7,941 bases of DNA from Dehalococcoidia bacterium (GTDB lineage: Bacteria; Chloroflexota; Dehalococcoidia; Lucifugimonadales; JAGWBF01). This document shows positions 6,465 through 7,941 of this stretch, piece by piece; position 1 is the first letter of the stretch, and every line of letters begins with the position of its first letter. A program made the translations under genes and the position numbers. The notes beneath the pieces are model-generated. The model saw only the letters and a program-made list of their open reading frames with translations, was not told where the DNA came from and searched no databases. The stretch spans positions 8,236 through 16,176 of the forward strand of contig JAGWBF010000068.1 of the NCBI GenBank assembly GCA_021296025.1. Direction: 5' to 3'.

Positions 6465-7643
6465 ATGATCCGCTTTCTAACCGCAGGCGAGTCCCACGGA
6501 CCGGGGCTGCTCATAATCGTAGAGGGAGTTCCGGCGGGACTGCCTTTGACCGAAGAGTACATCGGCAACCACCTGGCCCGGCGCCAGAAAGGGTATGGCC
6601 GGGGCGGTCGTATGCTCATTGAGAAGGACTGGGCCCACATAACATCGGGGGTGCGCCACGGGACAACCCTGGGCAGCCCTATCGGGATGACCCTCGAAAA
6701 CAAGGACTGGGTAAACTGGCAGGAGCCGATGAGCATCGCTCCCATCGAGGGAGAAGCCAAGAGGGTTACGCGAATCCGGCCTGGACATGCCGACCTCCCT
6801 GGGACGATGAAGTACGGGTTCGATGATGTGCGAAACGTCCTGGAGCGGGCCAGCGCCCGGGAGACGGCCGCCCGGGTCTCGGCAGGGGCGGTTGCCCTAC
6901 GATTCCTGGAGGAGTTCGACATCCATGTGCACAGCCACTCCCTGTCTATTGGAGGCCAGTGGTCCCGCACGGATGGAGACATCGACTGGGCGCAGGTGGA
7001 AGAATCGCCGGTGCGATCCGCCGATCTTGAAGCTGAACCGCTGATGATGAAGGCCATCGACGACGCCAAGGAGGCGGGGGACACGGTCGGCGGTGTGGTA
7101 GAGGTAGTGGCCACCGGTGTTCCCATAGGCTTGGGCTCCCACGTTCATTGGGACCGAAAGATCGATGCCCGTATAGCCCACGCTCTCATGTCCATTAATG
7201 CGGTTAAGGCGGTGTCCATCGGCGAAGGATGGGAATCGGTGGAGCAGAGGGGCTCCCAGGTTCATGACGTCATAGAGCCGGTGGAGGACCTTTCCCAGCC
7301 GTGGCAAAGGAACACCAACCGGTCCGGCGGGACCGAGGGAGGGATGACCAACGGGATGCCCTTAGTCTCCAGGTTTGCCATTAAGCCCATATCTACCTTG
7401 GTGAATCCCCTGCCGTCGGTGGACCTTGATACTGGCGAGCTGGTGCAGGCCCACTATGAGCGCTCCGATGTCTGCCAGGTTCCCCCAGCCGGCGTGATAG
7501 GAGAATCCATGGTGGCCCTGATTCTGGCCGACGTATTTCTTGAGAAGTTTGGGGGAGACAACGTGGCCGAGACCCGCAGAAACTACCTTGCGTACCAGGA
7601 GACGGTTGTTCCCAGGGCCTTTTCAGGGCCTAAGGCATCCTAG
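6465..7643 (+). CDS. aroC: Chorismate synthase
   Basis: The 392-residue product converts 5-enolpyruvylshikimate 3-phosphate to chorismate, using reduced FMN as a catalytic cofactor without net redox change. The first family signature, TAGESHGPG, contains His11. The region RIRPGHADLPGTMKYG contains the second conserved His (108). The signature ASARETAARVSAGAVA covers 129-144, and RSDVCQVPPAGVIGES (333-348) is the C-terminal signature, with RSGGTEGGMTNG (286-297) before it. Length is normal for bacterial AroC and no key residue is missing. It is a tetrameric cytoplasmic enzyme in the family. The ATG has a strong AGGAGG upstream. The gene follows aroE after 57 bp and precedes aroK by 82 bp on the same strand, in keeping with an aromatic amino acid biosynthesis operon. 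It acts two steps after AroK. The intervening enzyme gene, aroA, is not in the window. The separate NAD(P)H:FMN reductase activity of fungal AroC is not indicated. Confidence 0.97.
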   Translation: MIRFLTAGESHGPGLLIIVEGVPAGLPLTEEYIGNHLARRQKGYGRGGRMLIEKDWAHITSGVRHGTTLGSPIGMTLENKDWVNWQEPMSIAPIEGEAKRVTRIRPGHADLPGTMKYGFDDVRNVLERASARETAARVSAGAVALRFLEEFDIHVHSHSLSIGGQWSRTDGDIDWAQVEESPVRSADLEAEPLMMKAIDDAKEAGDTVGGVVEVVATGVPIGLGSHVHWDRKIDARIAHALMSINAVKAVSIGEGWESVEQRGSQVHDVIEPVEDLSQPWQRNTNRSGGTEGGMTNGMPLVSRFAIKPISTLVNPLPSVDLDTGELVQAHYERSDVCQVPPAGVIGESMVALILADVFLEKFGGDNVAETRRNYLAYQETVVPRAFSGPKAS

Positions 7644-7648
7644 TACCC

Positions 7649-7676
7649 GGTCCTTCAGCGGGGATAAGGGTCGCTG
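7649..7676 (+). other. Weak alternative hairpins in the aroC-aroK spacer
   Basis: The 82-bp spacer can form GGTCCTT (7649-7655) with AAGGGTC (7666-7672), which needs two G-T pairs, or CAGCG (7656-7660) with CGCTG (7672-7676). They compete with each other. Only three T residues follow, so this is at best a partial terminator or processing site. The aroK start just downstream has no clear ribosome binding site, so translation may depend on aroC or on local structure. Confidence 0.2.
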
Positions 7677-7725
7677 TTTCTGAAAATCTCTTAATCCAGC
7701 CCGGCACAAGAATTCTGAATGTCTG

Positions 7726-7941
7726 ATGGACTCCATCTGTCTCGATAACATCATCCTTGAGGGCCTCTCAGGGACGGGCAAGCGCTCGGTGGGAGAGAGG
7801 GTCGGCCTGGCCTTGGACTGGAGGGTGGTGGAAATGGATTCGACTCTGGAAGTGCAAGCTGGGAAATGTGTACCCCGCATATTTGCCGAAAACGGAGAAG
7901 CATCCTTTCGACAGATGGAAAGGGTGCTGCTGGTGCACATC
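7726..7941 (+). CDS. aroK: Shikimate kinase, N-terminal part (gene continues beyond window)
   Basis: The first 72 codons are visible from the ATG at 7726. Shikimate kinase transfers phosphate from ATP to shikimate. The P-loop is GLSGTGKRSVGE (13-24). The substrate part reads VVEMDSTLEVQAGKCVPRIF (34-53) followed by AENGEASFRQME (54-65), closely following the family pattern DxDxxIE..AG.SIPEIF...GE..FR..E. The shikimate-binding Asp38 and Arg62 are present. Two expected residues differ: the Ser/Thr after the P-loop Lys is Arg20, and the first acidic residue of the DxD motif is Glu36. Both positions are tied to Mg binding in known structures. No strong Shine-Dalgarno sequence precedes the ATG; a CTG at 7723 is in frame, and an ATG at 7719 is in another frame that stops after nine codons. 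The gene lies downstream of aroC on the same strand and fits the pathway. Family identity is secure, but activity is less certain. Confidence 0.85.
   Translation, partial: MDSICLDNIILEGLSGTGKRSVGERVGLALDWRVVEMDSTLEVQAGKCVPRIFAENGEASFRQMERVLLVHI

Noticed and set aside
6460..6468. Two-codon frame ATG-CAA-TGA overlapping the aroC start.
   Set aside because: Its ATG directly abuts the AGGAGG, leaving no spacing for initiation, so it is probably a chance result of the sequence around the real start.

Overview
The window looks like a piece of a moderately GC-rich bacterial chromosome with dense genes, short spacers and free use of TTG and GTG starts. The gene types (a luciferase-like flavin oxidoreductase paired with a molybdenum hydroxylase large subunit, a BNR-repeat protein, and an aro cluster led by a NYN/OST-HTH protein) suggest a Chloroflexota lineage of the Dehalococcoidia/SAR202 kind. 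That assignment is inferred from gene content and was not tested by a tree. No rRNA, tRNA, CRISPR array, insertion sequence or phage gene is visible.

Left part (1-793): a BNR/sortilin-like beta-propeller gene is read leftward and leaves the window at its 3' end. Its start faces an intergenic region of about 230 bp. This region holds two back-to-back sigma70-like promoters, each with an exact 17-bp spacer. It also holds a leader with an operator-like palindrome and an overlapping hairpin in front of the next gene.

Middle (794-4369): two rightward genes, 48 bp apart, encode an LLM-class flavin-dependent oxidoreductase and a molybdopterin-binding large subunit of the xanthine dehydrogenase/CoxL (form II-like) family. 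They look like a catabolic oxidation unit for an unknown organic substrate. The FAD and 2Fe-2S subunits that normally partner the large subunit are not next to it here.

Right part (4499-7941): a NYN (PIN-like) nuclease-fold protein with an OST-HTH/LOTUS domain lies 13 bp ahead of aroE (shikimate dehydrogenase). Then come aroC (chorismate synthase) and the 5' end of aroK (shikimate kinase), cut by the window end. AroE catalyses shikimate formation, AroK phosphorylates shikimate, and AroC makes chorismate after the EPSP synthase step, whose gene (aroA) is not in the window. AroE and AroC keep their key catalytic residues. The visible part of AroK has unusual substitutions at both positions expected to handle magnesium. 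The most interesting points are those substitutions, the placing of an RNA-binding/nuclease-type gene at the head of an aromatic amino acid cluster, the orphan molybdenum subunit paired with an LLM enzyme, and the structured divergent promoter region.
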